From assembly GCA_000314955.1 (NCBI GenBank), contig BAEM01000062.1, positions 1 through 53,348 of the forward strand: 53,348 bases of DNA, in the 5' to 3' direction. Each line of letters opens with the position of its first letter. The first letter of the stretch is position 1. The notes below the pieces were generated by a model, which saw nothing but the letters and a program-made list of their open reading frames with translations, searched no databases and had not been told where the DNA came from. This DNA comes from Paraglaciecola chathamensis S18K6 (GTDB lineage: Bacteria > Pseudomonadota > Gammaproteobacteria > Enterobacterales > Alteromonadaceae). The position numbers and the translations under genes are program-made. Shown piece after piece: positions 29,701 to 38,908 of the stretch.

Positions 29701-30294
29701 ATGGCTATAGCAAAAAAGATAAACCGCCGTGCACAAATATTACAAGCACTTGCCAGCATGCTGCAAACCAACCCGGGGCAACGCATTACCACCGCAAAAT
29801 TAGCAGCCCATGTAGGCGTTTCAGAAGCCGCACTGTACCGCCACTTTCCCAGTAAAGCACGCATGTTTGAAGGCTTAATCGAGTTCATTGAAGAAACGCT
29901 TTTTTCGCGAATAAATAAAATTATCAACGAAGAGAAAGACTCTACAACTCGGTGTCAGCTTATTCTTCGCTTGATTTTAGGTTTTGCAGAGAAAAACCCA
30001 GGGATCACTCGTATTTTAAATGGTGATGCCTTAATGGGTGAACAAGACAGGTTAAGAGATCGTATCGCACAATTATTTGAACGTTTAGAGACTCAATTAA
30101 AACAGGTGCTTAGAGAAAGAAAGTTGCGGGAAGGAAAATCACTACCGGCAGAAGAAGCGATCATTGCGAATTTCTTAATTTGTTATGTAGACGGGCGAAT
30201 CAATCAGTTTATTCGCAGCAAGTTTACCCGTCGCCCTACTGAGGGCTTCAACGATCAATGGCAATTAATCAGTGCCCAGTTCTTTTTGAACTAG
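29701..30294 (+). CDS. slmA: Nucleoid occlusion factor SlmA
   Basis: A 197-residue TetR-family DNA-binding protein that blocks FtsZ assembly over the nucleoid. The N-terminal helix-turn-helix ([31 protein letters not shown]) matches SlmA, as does the effector-domain text [28 protein letters not shown]. The order coaBC then slmA is conserved. A bidirectional terminator closes the unit. Confidence 0.96.
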   Translation: MAIAKKINRRAQILQALASMLQTNPGQRITTAKLAAHVGVSEAALYRHFPSKARMFEGLIEFIEETLFSRINKIINEEKDSTTRCQLILRLILGFAEKNPGITRILNGDALMGEQDRLRDRIAQLFERLETQLKQVLRERKLREGKSLPAEEAIIANFLICYVDGRINQFIRSKFTRRPTEGFNDQWQLISAQFFLN

Positions 30295-30313
30295 TTTCTC
30301 ATCGTCAAACATT

Positions 30314-30349
30314 AAAAAGCCTGTTTAGTATCAGCTAAACAGGCTTTTT
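30314..30349. terminator. Bidirectional terminator between slmA and DUF885 gene
   Basis: A perfect 15-base-pair stem (30314-30328 with 30335-30349) has a six-base loop and carries A5 at one end and T5 at the other. It serves slmA on the plus strand and the converging peptidase gene on the minus strand. Confidence 0.9.
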
Positions 30350-30366
30350 GTTTTTACTCAGTTAGC

Positions 30367-32199
30367 CTATTCCACGTTCGCGACCCAGTCTTTTACTTTC
30401 TGCTCAAGAATATTCAGTGGTACTGGTCCGTCTTTTAGCACAACAGTATGAAAAGCGCGGATATCAAACTGATCGCCCAATTCTTTGTTCGCCCACTCGC
30501 GTAATTCCATGATTTTTAATTTGCCTATCATATAAGCTGTTGCTTGACCTGGCATGGCAATGTAACGCTCAATGGCTTTAACAGAGTCATTTTTCGGGTT
30601 CGGCGTGTTCTCAATTAAATAGTTAATCGCTCGCTCGCGGCTCCACTTTTTACTATGAATACCTGTGTCAACCACTAAGCGGCAGGCGCGCCATAATTCC
30701 ATTGCTAGACGCCCAAAATCAGAATATGGGTCTTGATAGAAGCCCATGTCCTTAGCTAGCTCTTCTGTATACAGCCCCCACCCTTCTGTGTAAGCGGTAA
30801 AGGAACTGTATTTTTGAAACTCTGGGATGCCGTCAAGTTCTTGCGCTATCGCGCGCTGCATATGATGGCCAGGTATCCCCTCATGATACGCTAAGGCTTC
30901 CATTTGATAAGTAGGCATATCATTCATGTCATACAGGTTTGCGTAGTAAATTCCGGGGCGCGAGCCGTCTTTCGCTGGACTTTGATAAAATGCTTTGCCT
31001 GCTGATTTTTCGCGAAATGGCTCTACCCGCTTAACAATCATGTCAGCCTCAGGTATTAAGCTGAAATACTCAGGTAATTTGTCACGCATGGTATCAATGA
31101 GAGCCTTGGCTTCAACTAAGTATGCTTCGCGTCCTACATCGTTATTCGGGTAATAGAATTGTTTGTCGGTGCGCATAAACTCGAAGAATTCGTTCAAGTT
31201 GCCATCAAATTTAACCTTTTTCATGATACTACGCATGGCTTGATGGATACGCTCAACATTCTCTAAGCCGATTTTGTGTACATCATCCGCTGTCAAATCA
31301 GTGGTGGTAAACCATGCTAAGCGGTTTGCATACCACTTATCACCATCCGGTAATCGCCATACACCATCACCTTCTGGGGATAGTTCACGCTGAACAGTTA
31401 GCTCGTTAATCAAGGCCTCATAAGCTGGCTCTACAGACGTTAAAAGTGCCTCTTTAGCATCATCAAGTAACGTCTTACGCTCACTGTCAGTGATGTCTAG
31501 TTTGCTTACCTTGTCTTGAAAGTCCTGCCAAATGCTAGACGCCTCATCAGTGTTATCAAAAGGCGCACCAGAGATTACATTTTTTGACGCTTGTAGCATT
31601 TGATCGTAAGACCATTTGGGCGGGAACACGCCTGTTTCTTGCCTAATACGTAACTGCTCAATCACTTGCGAAAATAACGTTTTTACTCTTTGTAAGCGAC
31701 TGATGTAGGCTTGAGCATCTTTTATGTCAGTAACCCGATGCATATTGATTAGAAAGCTGGGTACCCTGGTGTGATAAGCACTGAACTGGTGCATTATATA
31801 AGTATGATGACGAAATTTATCGTTGGCCAGTTTACGCTCCAGCGACACTTTATTTAATGCCAAGCTCACTTTCTCTTCTTGGCTTAACTGACTTTCGTCA
31901 AAGTTTTTTAAGCGCTGTAACTGTTTCTTAGTAAGCTCGCTGCTTTGCTCAATAAACGTTTCACTGATGTTGTCCCACTTATCGTAATCCCACTTATAAC
32001 CTAAACGGCTTTGAAATTGGGGCGAGCGATGCAAGCGCTGCTGGAAGTTATCAGCAAAAAAAGCAGCTAGTCGTTGTGATTCTGTTTGAGCGGCTTCGGC
32101 CGTTTGAGAGTTGGTTGCTTTAGTTTGACTGGTTTGCGCGTTCAGTGACGTAAGCGTCATAGATGCTGCAATTGAAAGGGCGAGAATGGATAATTTCAT
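30367..32199 (-). CDS. DUF885-family exported metallopeptidase-like protein
   Basis: A 610-residue protein of the DUF885 family, with an N-terminal signal peptide ending SLNAQ near residue 23, so it is periplasmic or secreted. The family zinc-type motif is YHEGIPGHHMQ, and EGWGLYTEELAKDMGFY and MPGQATAYMIGKLKI follow. Such proteins are distantly like M32/M3 gluzincin peptidases. The ATG at 32199 has GGGAG upstream, and an earlier in-frame start would put 20 charged residues before the signal. A paralogue lies at 34730 on the other strand with an M28 peptidase between, which suggests peptide breakdown. Confidence 0.88.
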   Translation of the reverse strand: MKLSILALSIAASMTLTSLNAQTSQTKATNSQTAEAAQTESQRLAAFFADNFQQRLHRSPQFQSRLGYKWDYDKWDNISETFIEQSSELTKKQLQRLKNFDESQLSQEEKVSLALNKVSLERKLANDKFRHHTYIMHQFSAYHTRVPSFLINMHRVTDIKDAQAYISRLQRVKTLFSQVIEQLRIRQETGVFPPKWSYDQMLQASKNVISGAPFDNTDEASSIWQDFQDKVSKLDITDSERKTLLDDAKEALLTSVEPAYEALINELTVQRELSPEGDGVWRLPDGDKWYANRLAWFTTTDLTADDVHKIGLENVERIHQAMRSIMKKVKFDGNLNEFFEFMRTDKQFYYPNNDVGREAYLVEAKALIDTMRDKLPEYFSLIPEADMIVKRVEPFREKSAGKAFYQSPAKDGSRPGIYYANLYDMNDMPTYQMEALAYHEGIPGHHMQRAIAQELDGIPEFQKYSSFTAYTEGWGLYTEELAKDMGFYQDPYSDFGRLAMELWRACRLVVDTGIHSKKWSRERAINYLIENTPNPKNDSVKAIERYIAMPGQATAYMIGKLKIMELREWANKELGDQFDIRAFHTVVLKDGPVPLNILEQKVKDWVANVE

Positions 32200-32362
32200 A
32201 TTAGCTCCCTGATATTTTTTACTATGAATTTGAATGCGTTTGAGGTCGTTCCTTACCATTTGTAACCATGTTTATAGTTACACAAAGCAAAATGAGTGCA
32301 AGTTAGTGAGCTTGCACTCATTAGCAGATAATGCATAAGACGGTAACGCGCCTTATACGCTC

Positions 32363-34021
32363 TTAGTTAGAGAATGTATCACCAAAGAAGTCGCCTTCAT
32401 TCCAACGTGAACGCTCTTCTTGATTAGCCAAGGTGAGGCCAATGTAATAATTCACTTCGGCGAATTTAGTTGCTGCTTTCCAGTTAAAAGGCTGGTTAAA
32501 GTCGTCTCCTGGTTTGTGGTAGTTAGTCCCCAGGAATTCACCGAATTTTTTACTGCCATCAATAGCAGGATCCGCTGATTGTAAGCCGGGCACTAAAAAT
32601 ACTGATGGAACGCCTTGTTTTACAAAGCTGTAGTGATCAGAACGGGTAAACAATGCTTGCTCAGGCCACGGATCAGGGCTTAGGGTTAAACCAATTTTTT
32701 CTGCAGCCAAGCTAACAGACTCTTTTAAATCACTGTGATCAGCACCAAAAGCAATCACGTCGTTAAATTCGTAAGTCAAAATGGGCATGTCTAAATTAAC
32801 ATTCGCTACCATAGCGTCTTTTGCCACTGTAGGGTTTTGTGCAAAGTAATCTGAACCAAGTAACCCCTTTTCTTCTGCTGTGACCGCGACAAACAAAATG
32901 GAACGCTTAGGACGCTCAGGCATTTGGCTAAACAAGCGCGCAGTTTCAAGTAACACAGACGTGCCAGATGCATTATCCATGGCGCCGTTGTTGATCTTGT
33001 CTTTCTTAACTGTTTTGGCGATACCTATGTGATCAGAGTGCGCTGAGTACACTACGTATTCATTTTTTAGCCTTGGGTCTGAACCTTCTAAGATTGCAGC
33101 TACGTTAGGGCTACTAATGGTTTTGTGTTCGCTGCGCTTGCTAAAATCAATGCTGACTGGCAAAGAAAAACCTTTAGGTGATTGGTCTTCTTCGAGCAAT
33201 TGATAAATTTGCTCTAGGTTCATGTCGGCATTGGCAAACACCATTTCAGCGGCTTCTTTGCTCAAATAGGCGCTGTTTTTAAGCGCAGGATACACATTGG
33301 CAGGTTGGCCGCTTTTGTCTAACCATCGCACTGTTGGGGTATGAATATAATTTAATAGATTTTGATAAGGACGAACCTTCTCAGCAGTAGGCGTGCTGAT
33401 AGTCACGTAGCCTATAGCACCATGCTCTGCTGCGTGGCGTTTCTTTTCATTGGTGGAGCCAAAGTGTGCTCCTTCTTCACTAGGGAAAGACGCAGGCTTG
33501 CCGGAAAGGACAACTACCACTTTACCTTTTACGTCTAAATCGGCGTAATCATCATGGTCAAGTTCAGGGGCAACTATACCGTACCCAGCAAAGATCAATT
33601 GACCTTTGACGTTAGCCAGTTCGCTAACTGGGCTAGCACTGGTAATGTATTGCTTGGGGTACGCTAACTCTACTGTTCCTTTAGCCGTTTCAAGTACAAA
33701 TGACGGCGAGGCTTGATCAAGCGAAGCTTGGCGAAAAGGCGCGCGCTGCAAAAAGCTGCCGTTATCACCAGCCGGCGTTAGGCCATAACCTTCCAGTTCC
33801 GAGGCTATATATAAAGAAGCAATTTCGTGTCCACGGGCACCAGTATCACGCCCTTCAAGTAAATCATCAGATAAAAAACGTAAATGAGATTTGATTCGCT
33901 GTGCATCAGCATGAACACTTTGTGAGTTGTTTTTGTCAGCGTTAGCGTTTTGCGTAGTTGATTGACAACCAGCAAGCATAAGCCCAGCTGAGAGCATGCC
34001 TAAATACATGATTCGGCGCAT
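32363..34021 (-). CDS. M28-family metallopeptidase lipoprotein
   Basis: A 552-residue zinc aminopeptidase-type enzyme exported as a lipoprotein (lipobox MLAGC, Cys 19). A protease-associated domain (about 130-240) is inserted, and the M28 core carries zinc ligands in YSAHSDH, GAMDNASG, VTAEEKGLLGSDY, VNLDMP and SDHYSF. It probably releases N-terminal amino acids from peptides outside the inner membrane. It is upstream of the DUF885 gene on the same strand with a 160-base gap. Confidence 0.92.
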   Translation of the reverse strand: MRRIMYLGMLSAGLMLAGCQSTTQNANADKNNSQSVHADAQRIKSHLRFLSDDLLEGRDTGARGHEIASLYIASELEGYGLTPAGDNGSFLQRAPFRQASLDQASPSFVLETAKGTVELAYPKQYITSASPVSELANVKGQLIFAGYGIVAPELDHDDYADLDVKGKVVVVLSGKPASFPSEEGAHFGSTNEKKRHAAEHGAIGYVTISTPTAEKVRPYQNLLNYIHTPTVRWLDKSGQPANVYPALKNSAYLSKEAAEMVFANADMNLEQIYQLLEEDQSPKGFSLPVSIDFSKRSEHKTISSPNVAAILEGSDPRLKNEYVVYSAHSDHIGIAKTVKKDKINNGAMDNASGTSVLLETARLFSQMPERPKRSILFVAVTAEEKGLLGSDYFAQNPTVAKDAMVANVNLDMPILTYEFNDVIAFGADHSDLKESVSLAAEKIGLTLSPDPWPEQALFTRSDHYSFVKQGVPSVFLVPGLQSADPAIDGSKKFGEFLGTNYHKPGDDFNQPFNWKAATKFAEVNYYIGLTLANQEERSRWNEGDFFGDTFSN

Positions 34022-34360
34022 TATTAATCCTTTCTATCGTTGTGTGTATATTATTTTATTAACAGATTGACGAGCCACGTACCTATTGGCAAGCAGCGAG
34101 GGCAAAATAGCCGTTGCTCTGTTGTTCGATAAATTGTACGGCAAAGCCAACACTAAACAAAACAAAGTACGTTCAACGAGAGGTTTTATCGGCTCACCTG
34201 TCCTTTGCTGCACATATTCACCCTCTAATATCACCCTCTAATCACCCTCATTCTTTATTTGCGAGTACTTGGCGAAAAGACAAGGACTGGGTAGACTGCA
34301 GCACCTTTTTAAATGTTTTAATTTTAAAGCACTATTTCTAACCTTTAATGACTCAATATT
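34022..34360. other. Intergenic stretch, divergent promoters presumed
   Basis: This gap separates the minus-strand M28 gene and the plus-strand DUF1820 gene. Short open frames on both strands lack ribosome sites and family resemblance. I see no terminator or RNA-like structure and presume divergent promoters. Confidence 0.35.
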
Positions 34361-34684
34361 ATGCCAAACAATACTTCTCTTTTTAGAATTCAATTTATCG
34401 CCAATGGGGTACGTTACGAGCTGTATGTGCGCGAGCTATGTCAGGGCAGCTTATTTGGTTTTATCGAAATAGGCGATTTTGTTTGGGATAACCACACCAG
34501 CGTTGTGGTGGATCCAAGCCACGAAAAACTCAAAGATGAATTTGCTGATGTCACCACAACTTATATTCCCATGCATAATGTTTTGCGTATCGATGAGGTA
34601 AAAAAACAAGGCACAGCTAAAATCAGTGAATTATCTGATAAGGTAACAGCTTTCCCAAATCCTATTTATACCCCGAAAAAATAA
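34361..34684 (+). CDS. DUF1820-family small protein
   Basis: A 107-residue cytoplasmic protein of the DUF1820 family. The recognisable text is YELYVRELCQGSLFGFIEIGDFVW, VVVDPSHEKLKDEF and YIPMHNVLRIDEVKKQG. The family is widespread in gammaproteobacteria and its function is unknown. It is followed by the DUF885 gene after 45 bases and may be co-transcribed. Confidence 0.88.
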   Translation: MPNNTSLFRIQFIANGVRYELYVRELCQGSLFGFIEIGDFVWDNHTSVVVDPSHEKLKDEFADVTTTYIPMHNVLRIDEVKKQGTAKISELSDKVTAFPNPIYTPKK

Positions 34685-34729
34685 ATACCCTGAACGCAAA
34701 TAATAATCACAAGACAATGAGGGAACACT

Positions 34730-36505
34730 ATGTATAAACGCAGTTTGATACTCGCGGCGCTAATGTTTAGCCTTTGCTTTGAGCAAGCAGCCTTTGGGGC
34801 AGGCCAGGCTGCACAAACGCGTAAACTTAGTGCCCTTTTGGAGCAAATTTGGCAATACCAGTTATCTGTTGATCCTATAAAAGCGACGCGTTATCAAAAC
34901 AATCGCTACAACGACAAACTAAAAGATCTTTCTCCCGAAGCTTTAAAGGCAAACGTGCAACGTAATCAGCAGTTTCTGGCCCGGCTAAAAGAGATAGACG
35001 ATAGCGAGTTAAACCACCAGCAAAAAATCAATAAACTGATGCAAATGCGTGAATTACAAAATGACATCGATTTGTATCACTATAATGCGCATTATATGCC
35101 GATCACATCGGAATCAGGTTTTTATAGCTCGTTGGCCTTTTTACCAGCCTCTGCCCCTTTTAAGACAGAGCAAGACTATCGTAATTACCTAGCTCGCTTA
35201 GCTGAATTCCCACGTTATTTTGACCAGCAAATTGCCTGGATGAAAAAGGGCATTGAAAGCGGTCGTGTTCAACCAAAATCCGTACTCGCTGGATTTGATA
35301 ACACGATTAAAAAGTTTATCACTGACGATGTACACGACAGTCAATTTTTCGCACCCTTTAAACGCCTTGCCGACTCAAGCTTTAGCTCTAACGTACAAGC
35401 CAGTTTATATACCCAGGGCGAATCTGCCATTAACCAAAGTGTGCTACCAGCCTATCAGCGCTTTTATGATTTTTTAGTCGACCAATACATTCCTAATGCG
35501 AAACAAGATATTGCGGCCAGCACATGGCAAAACGGTGCTGAGTTTTATCAAAACCGCAGTGACTATTACACTAGCACCACGCTAGATGTAGCCGACATTC
35601 ATCAAACCGGATTACAAGAGGTGAAACGCATCCGCAGTGAGATGCAAAGCGTGTTAGACACCCTTAATTTTGACGGCGACATCAACCAATTCATTCAGCA
35701 TTTACGCACCTCTCCCGAATTTTATGCCACCAGCACTGATGAGCTTCTTATGCGCGCTTCCTATATCGCAAAGCGCATTGATGCCACACTTCCTCAATTG
35801 TTCTACACGTTACCGCGCATACCTTACGGCGTGGCCCCAGTACCGGATAATATTGCCCCTAAATACACTACAGGGCGTTATATTGCTCCCACAAGGAACG
35901 ATCAACCTGGCTACTATTGGGTAAACACCTATGCGCTTGATAAGCGCCCTTTGTATGCCCTACCCGCACTAACGTTACATGAAGCCGTGCCTGGCCATCA
36001 TTTGCAGATATCACTGGCCAGTGAAATGCAAGACTTGCCCCCTGTACGCCGCTATACCTACATTTCAGCTTTTGGTGAGGGTTGGGGCTTGTATTCTGAA
36101 TATTTGGGTAAAGAAGTGGGTATTTACACCACTCCTTATGAAGAGTTCGGTCGTTTAAGCTACGAAATGTGGCGCGCGTGTCGTTTAGTGGTAGATACGG
36201 GCATGCATATGCAAGGTTGGTCACGTCAAAAAGCAATTGATTACATGCTAGAAAACACCGCATTATCAGAGCATAACGTAACAACAGAAGTCGATCGTTA
36301 CATATCTTGGCCTGCCCAAGCCTTATCATACAAAATAGGTGAATTAACCATTAAGCGTCTGCGTAAAAAAGCCGAAACAGCATTGGGTGACAAATTTGAT
36401 TTACGCGCCTTTCATGATGCCGTGCTCGCTTACGGCTCAGTGCCCTTGTCGATTCTAGAGCAGAATATTGATACGTTTATTGAGGACAACTCTAAATATA
36501 AATGA
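34730..36505 (+). CDS. Second DUF885-family exported protein
   Basis: A 591-residue paralogue of the protein at 30367-32199. A signal peptide ends near residue 25 (AAFGAGQA). The motif LHEAVPGHHLQ, the segments EGWGLYSEYLGKEVG and WPAQALSYKIGELTI, and the close AFHDAVLAYGSVPLSILEQ match the first copy. The ATG at 34730 has GAGGGA upstream. The two copies lie on opposite strands and are too diverged for a recent duplication. A terminator follows. Confidence 0.88.
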   Translation: MYKRSLILAALMFSLCFEQAAFGAGQAAQTRKLSALLEQIWQYQLSVDPIKATRYQNNRYNDKLKDLSPEALKANVQRNQQFLARLKEIDDSELNHQQKINKLMQMRELQNDIDLYHYNAHYMPITSESGFYSSLAFLPASAPFKTEQDYRNYLARLAEFPRYFDQQIAWMKKGIESGRVQPKSVLAGFDNTIKKFITDDVHDSQFFAPFKRLADSSFSSNVQASLYTQGESAINQSVLPAYQRFYDFLVDQYIPNAKQDIAASTWQNGAEFYQNRSDYYTSTTLDVADIHQTGLQEVKRIRSEMQSVLDTLNFDGDINQFIQHLRTSPEFYATSTDELLMRASYIAKRIDATLPQLFYTLPRIPYGVAPVPDNIAPKYTTGRYIAPTRNDQPGYYWVNTYALDKRPLYALPALTLHEAVPGHHLQISLASEMQDLPPVRRYTYISAFGEGWGLYSEYLGKEVGIYTTPYEEFGRLSYEMWRACRLVVDTGMHMQGWSRQKAIDYMLENTALSEHNVTTEVDRYISWPAQALSYKIGELTIKRLRKKAETALGDKFDLRAFHDAVLAYGSVPLSILEQNIDTFIEDNSKYK

Positions 36506-36513
36506 TGCTTGCT

Positions 36514-36546
36514 GGCATATGTGAAGATATGCCTTTCACTTTTTTA
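36514..36546 (+). terminator. Probable terminator after second DUF885 gene
   Basis: GGCATAT (36514-36520) and ATATGCC (36527-36533) form a seven-base-pair stem with a six-base loop, followed by a T-rich stretch ending in a run of T. The stem is A+T-rich, so the terminator may be weak. Confidence 0.6.
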
Positions 36547-36747
36547 CACTCTCAATAAAAATTGTAGCTAATTGGATACATTCCATTTACACTCATTCTC
36601 GAAGAATTGGGTAATTAATTTAACATTAAGTTAAATATCTCTGCCTATTGATTCAAATTCTAGATAAAAGCCACCAAACACCAGCTTGTTTTACGCGAGC
36701 ATAAAGTTAGGTGAAAAATAATAATAAAAATTGCTAAGGGACTAACC

Positions 36748-37449
36748 ATGCTTAATTTTCGTCATTCCGTAAAATGTCTATTCATCGTCATTACCACTTT
36801 AATTCTTGCAGCTTGTGGAAGCACACCTCAGCCACTAGTTGAAATAGAAAGTAATGTATTCACCAAACCTGAAACTTCTGTTGGTTACGTATATATATTG
36901 CCTGAAGAAAAAGCGACGACCCATATTTACGGTGCAAGTTGCTTACTGTGTTATGGCGTAGCTTCCTCATTAACAAGCAAATTGGATACGCATTTAGAGG
37001 GAACGATTGATCAGCAAGAACTGAATAATATAAGTGCTCTTGTTTTAGAGGAGTATTCAATAAGAACATCAAATATCAAAGAAGTTACTTTAGCCGTACC
37101 TATTTCGAAATTAAGTAAATTTAAAGGTGAATTAGGGTTTGCCAAAAAAGATTTCAGAGCACTTAAGGATTCTTTAGGAGTAGATATTTTAGTTGTTTTG
37201 GAACTACATCGACATGGCGCTTACAGAAGCTTTAGCAGTTATGTGCCTAACGGAGATCCACAAGGTTATATAGCTGGGCTGCTTTATGCTGTTGACCTTA
37301 ATTCTAATGCATACATTCAATATTTAGAGTTAGATGAAAAAGTTCAGCCAGAAGGTGAATGGGATGAGCCAACAACATTTCCGAGCGTCACTACTTCCTA
37401 TTACCAAGCGGTAGAAAATATAAAAAATAGAATTCGCAACGCTATTTAA
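36748..37449 (+). CDS. Orphan lipoprotein, A+T-rich
   Basis: I do not recognise this 233-residue protein. It has a lipoprotein signal (LILAAC, Cys 23) with Gly at +2, which favours the outer membrane. A CLLC motif lies around residue 71. The rest shows mixed strand and helix with SYYQAVENIKNRI at the end. Codon use and base composition look more A+T-rich than the neighbours. It lies immediately upstream of a second lipoprotein gene, 21 bases before the ATG chosen there, so the pair is probably one transcript. Confidence 0.72.
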   Translation: MLNFRHSVKCLFIVITTLILAACGSTPQPLVEIESNVFTKPETSVGYVYILPEEKATTHIYGASCLLCYGVASSLTSKLDTHLEGTIDQQELNNISALVLEEYSIRTSNIKEVTLAVPISKLSKFKGELGFAKKDFRALKDSLGVDILVVLELHRHGAYRSFSSYVPNGDPQGYIAGLLYAVDLNSNAYIQYLELDEKVQPEGEWDEPTTFPSVTTSYYQAVENIKNRIRNAI

Positions 37450-37470
37450 TTGACGAGTATTAATACGTTA

Positions 37471-38343
37471 ATGCGCTTCTTATTTTTATCAGTCTTCTTT
37501 CTCATTCTTGGGTGTAATAGCACGCCCAATAGAGATGATTATGCCAAACACGTAAATACGATGGGCAAGGCATTTCATGGTGAAAATAAACTAGCCTTTA
37601 GCTTTACTCAAAGCGAAGGAATTGATTTAAGAGGCATTCACAACCGCGATGATTCAACCAGTTCGACTCCAATACTTTATCAAGGCGGTGCTGGTTTAGT
37701 AGGAATGTTTGCCCAGATTGGCGCTCATGCTGCCTTTATTAATTCATCTCGCAACGCTAAGTTAGCCGAAGAGCAGGAGCGAGCCGACAGTAAAATTTCA
37801 CCTCTAATTAATTTGATCAGTGGTGTTTCTATTTTTAGTTTGCTTGATAGAACTGATTCTTTATTTGTCAAAAATAACGACGTCGATAACGAGACTCTTA
37901 GATTGAAACCCATTTTTTTCTCAAATGAGAAAATGAATCAAGTTATTTTAAAACTCATTGCTTGGTTGCCAGACGAGAGAGGACGAACAAAAAATCTTCG
38001 TTATCAGAATATGATTCAGGTATTCAGCCCTATCCTTTCAGAAGATGAGCACGCTTTATTCATCGACAAAGATAATGATGACGTTAAGCGAATGATGGCA
38101 AGGCAGTTAAACACCGCAATCCATATCCTTCAGGGTGATTTAACAGGGCGTTACACTGGTCTTAATGAGCCACAAAACACTTTTACTATATTGAGAAACA
38201 ACAGATCTAAAGTTGTACGAGGAAGTGTTGTAGATAATAGGTGTGGCTTTCAAGTGGTTCAAGATTTACATTCATGGTACATCGCATTCCCAACAGAAAC
38301 ACCGGTTCAACAAGTTACACTCTCCTCGCCTGAACAGTGCTAA
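37471..38343 (+). CDS. Orphan lipoprotein, partner of upstream gene
   Basis: A roughly 290-residue lipoprotein, unrecognised. The lipobox is FLILGC (Cys 15 from the ATG at 37471). A TTG at 37450, touching the upstream stop, is an alternative start, but the ATG gives a normal signal peptide. A Gly/Ala-rich hydrophobic segment (GGAGLVGMFAQIGAHAAF, about residues 77-95) might insert in membrane or pack as a helix. The end has a Cys pair (DNRCGF and the final Cys). Base composition resembles the first gene and differs from the flanks. Confidence 0.7.
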   Translation: MRFLFLSVFFLILGCNSTPNRDDYAKHVNTMGKAFHGENKLAFSFTQSEGIDLRGIHNRDDSTSSTPILYQGGAGLVGMFAQIGAHAAFINSSRNAKLAEEQERADSKISPLINLISGVSIFSLLDRTDSLFVKNNDVDNETLRLKPIFFSNEKMNQVILKLIAWLPDERGRTKNLRYQNMIQVFSPILSEDEHALFIDKDNDDVKRMMARQLNTAIHILQGDLTGRYTGLNEPQNTFTILRNNRSKVVRGSVVDNRCGFQVVQDLHSWYIAFPTETPVQQVTLSSPEQC

Positions 38344-38357
38344 GGTAAAAAACGCTC

Positions 38358-38819
38358 TTATCGCGAAGCAGCTAATAACGCTGAAAACTCTTGTTCATTA
38401 ACCGGCATTATCGACAGTCTATGGCCTTTTTTGACTAGGCCTACTTCGCTTATCTCAGGCATGGTTTTGATCTTTTTAAGCGCTAATACATCGGGGAATT
38501 TCTCAATGAACGTTACGTCCACCATCACCCATCTCGGGTTTTCGGGGGACGACTTAGGGTCGTAGTAATGACTTTCAGGATCGAATTGGGTGTGATCAGG
38601 GTAAGCTTCTTTTACCACTTCAGCGAGTCCTGCAATGCCAACCTCTTTGCAACTTGAATGGTAAATAAAAACCTTATCGCCTTGCTTCACTTCATCACGT
38701 AAAAAGTTGCGCGCTTGATAATTACGAATACCATCCCAATGCTCGGTTTGATTCGGCCTTGCGGCTAAATCATCGATACTAAAGGCATCGGGCTCTGTCT
38801 TGAATAACCAATATTGCAT
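38358..38819 (-). CDS. EVE-domain protein
   Basis: A 153-residue single EVE domain (PUA-like fold, human THYN1 family). The text YWLFKTEPDAFSIDDL at the start, HWDGIRNYQARNFLRD, GDKVFIYHSS and PRWVMVDV is characteristic. EVE domains bind modified bases in DNA or RNA. It has no operon partner and stands convergent to the lipoprotein pair, 14 bases from stop to stop. Confidence 0.92.
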   Translation of the reverse strand: MQYWLFKTEPDAFSIDDLAARPNQTEHWDGIRNYQARNFLRDEVKQGDKVFIYHSSCKEVGIAGLAEVVKEAYPDHTQFDPESHYYDPKSSPENPRWVMVDVTFIEKFPDVLALKKIKTMPEISEVGLVKKGHRLSIMPVNEQEFSALLAASR

Positions 38820-38908
38820 CTGGGGTCACTTATGAGGAATGAAGAGGCAATTATGCCCCTTCACAACAGATTTTCAAGCTGTGGCATAGGCGAGTTTTAA
38901 GCAGCCGT

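Noticed and set aside
34034-34234. Minus-strand 66-codon frame upstream of the M28 gene
   Set aside because: No ribosome site or family resemblance; it could be a translated fragment of a dispersed repeat, but this cannot be shown here.
35868-36329. Minus-strand 153-codon frame within the second DUF885 gene
   Set aside because: Antisense to the catalytic-motif region of a clear gene and lacking start signals.
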